A stretch of DNA of 7,971 nt, taken from the NCBI GenBank assembly GCA_030604325.1, contig JAUVWC010000043.1, positions 1 through 7,971 of the forward strand, read 5' to 3'. The position numbers were made by a program, and so were the translations under genes. The stretch comes from Candidatus Zixiibacteriota bacterium. GTDB lineage: Bacteria; Blakebacterota; Blakebacteria; Blakebacterales; Blakebacteraceae. Within the stretch, counting starts at the first letter, position 1. Every line of letters starts with the position of its first letter. Below are positions 7,826 through 7,971 of the stretch, one piece after another. The notes below the pieces were generated by a model that made no database searches, was not told the origin of the DNA, and worked only from the letters and a program-made list of their open reading frames with translations.

Positions 7826-7863
7826 GCATCAGGAGTGCTGCATTAGGAGTGCTGCATTAGGAG
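7826..7863 (+). repeat. 14-bp tandem repeat carrying Shine-Dalgarno-like cores
   Basis: The unit GCATYAGGAGTGCT occurs at 7826-7839 and 7840-7853 with one mismatch, and a third partial copy, GCATTAGGAG, ends at 7863. Each copy holds AGGAG, at 7831, 7845 and 7859. Only the last is correctly placed, 8 nt (from AGGAGG 7859-7864) before the ATG at 7873. The tandem array is directly visible; any effect on translation is inferred. Confidence 0.8.
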
Positions 7864-7872
7864 GGGTGATAA

Positions 7873-7971
7873 ATGACTGACGGCAGTCCAAAATTACTCG
7901 TGGTTGGAGACGGCGATCACTTCCGAAGTTCGTTGCGGGCGCAGCTGGAGGAGGCGGGATATCATGTTCTC
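7873..7971 (+). CDS. Response-regulator receiver domain protein, 5' part only
   Basis: The first 33 residues are seen before the window ends. PKLLVVGDGDHFRSSL followed by AQLEEAGYHVL matches the first strand and helix of CheY-type receiver domains (LLVVDDD.xxR...L...G), the phosphoacceptor half of two-component systems. The first acidic residue of the usual Asp-Asp pair appears to be Gly here (VGD rather than VDD), while the second Asp remains. A strong AGGAGG lies 8 nt upstream of the ATG. The phosphoacceptor Asp, the output domain and the partner kinase are all outside the window. A 116-nt gap after the nucleotidyltransferase gene suggests separate control, though no clear promoter or terminator was found there. 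Confidence 0.7.
   Translation, partial: MTDGSPKLLVVGDGDHFRSSLRAQLEEAGYHVL

Overview
The window is a bacterial chromosomal segment, moderately GC-rich by eye, with every recognisable gene on the + strand and clear Shine-Dalgarno sequences before several starts. A three-subunit 2-oxoacid:ferredoxin oxidoreductase points to anaerobic or microaerophilic central metabolism or to a reductive TCA route. Together with a secreted M61/PDZ-type protein and a very divergent GlnE/GlnD-like protein, it fits a deep-branching bacterial lineage. I cannot name the phylum from sequence alone.

Layout. Positions 1-195 hold no supported gene. They contain a dense set of direct and inverted repeats and a possible promoter. 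Positions 196-2046 encode an exported protein with the fold of an M61 (glycyl aminopeptidase-like) peptidase plus a C-terminal PDZ domain, but its zinc-binding residues are replaced. Positions 2047-2222 are a 176-bp spacer with no convincing promoter or terminator. Positions 2223-4722 are a tight korA-korB-korC set (alpha, TPP-binding beta, gamma) with gaps of 3 and 16 nt; no ferredoxin-like delta gene is seen. Positions 4787-7756 encode a 989-residue protein with two nucleotidyltransferase units arranged as in glutamine synthetase adenylyltransferase GlnE, but with very divergent motifs. From 7757 a 116-nt leader with a 14-bp tandem repeat precedes the start of a response-regulator receiver gene that runs off the window at 7971.

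How the parts may fit. KorABC makes or consumes 2-oxoglutarate, the main carbon signal sensed by PII/GlnD/GlnE nitrogen control. The next gene is a GlnE/GlnD-like nucleotidyltransferase 64 nt downstream on the same strand, so joint expression and a carbon/nitrogen link are possible, but this is inference. The most unusual items are the apparently dead M61 peptidase, the asymmetric tandem nucleotidyltransferase, and the repeated Shine-Dalgarno leader of the response regulator.
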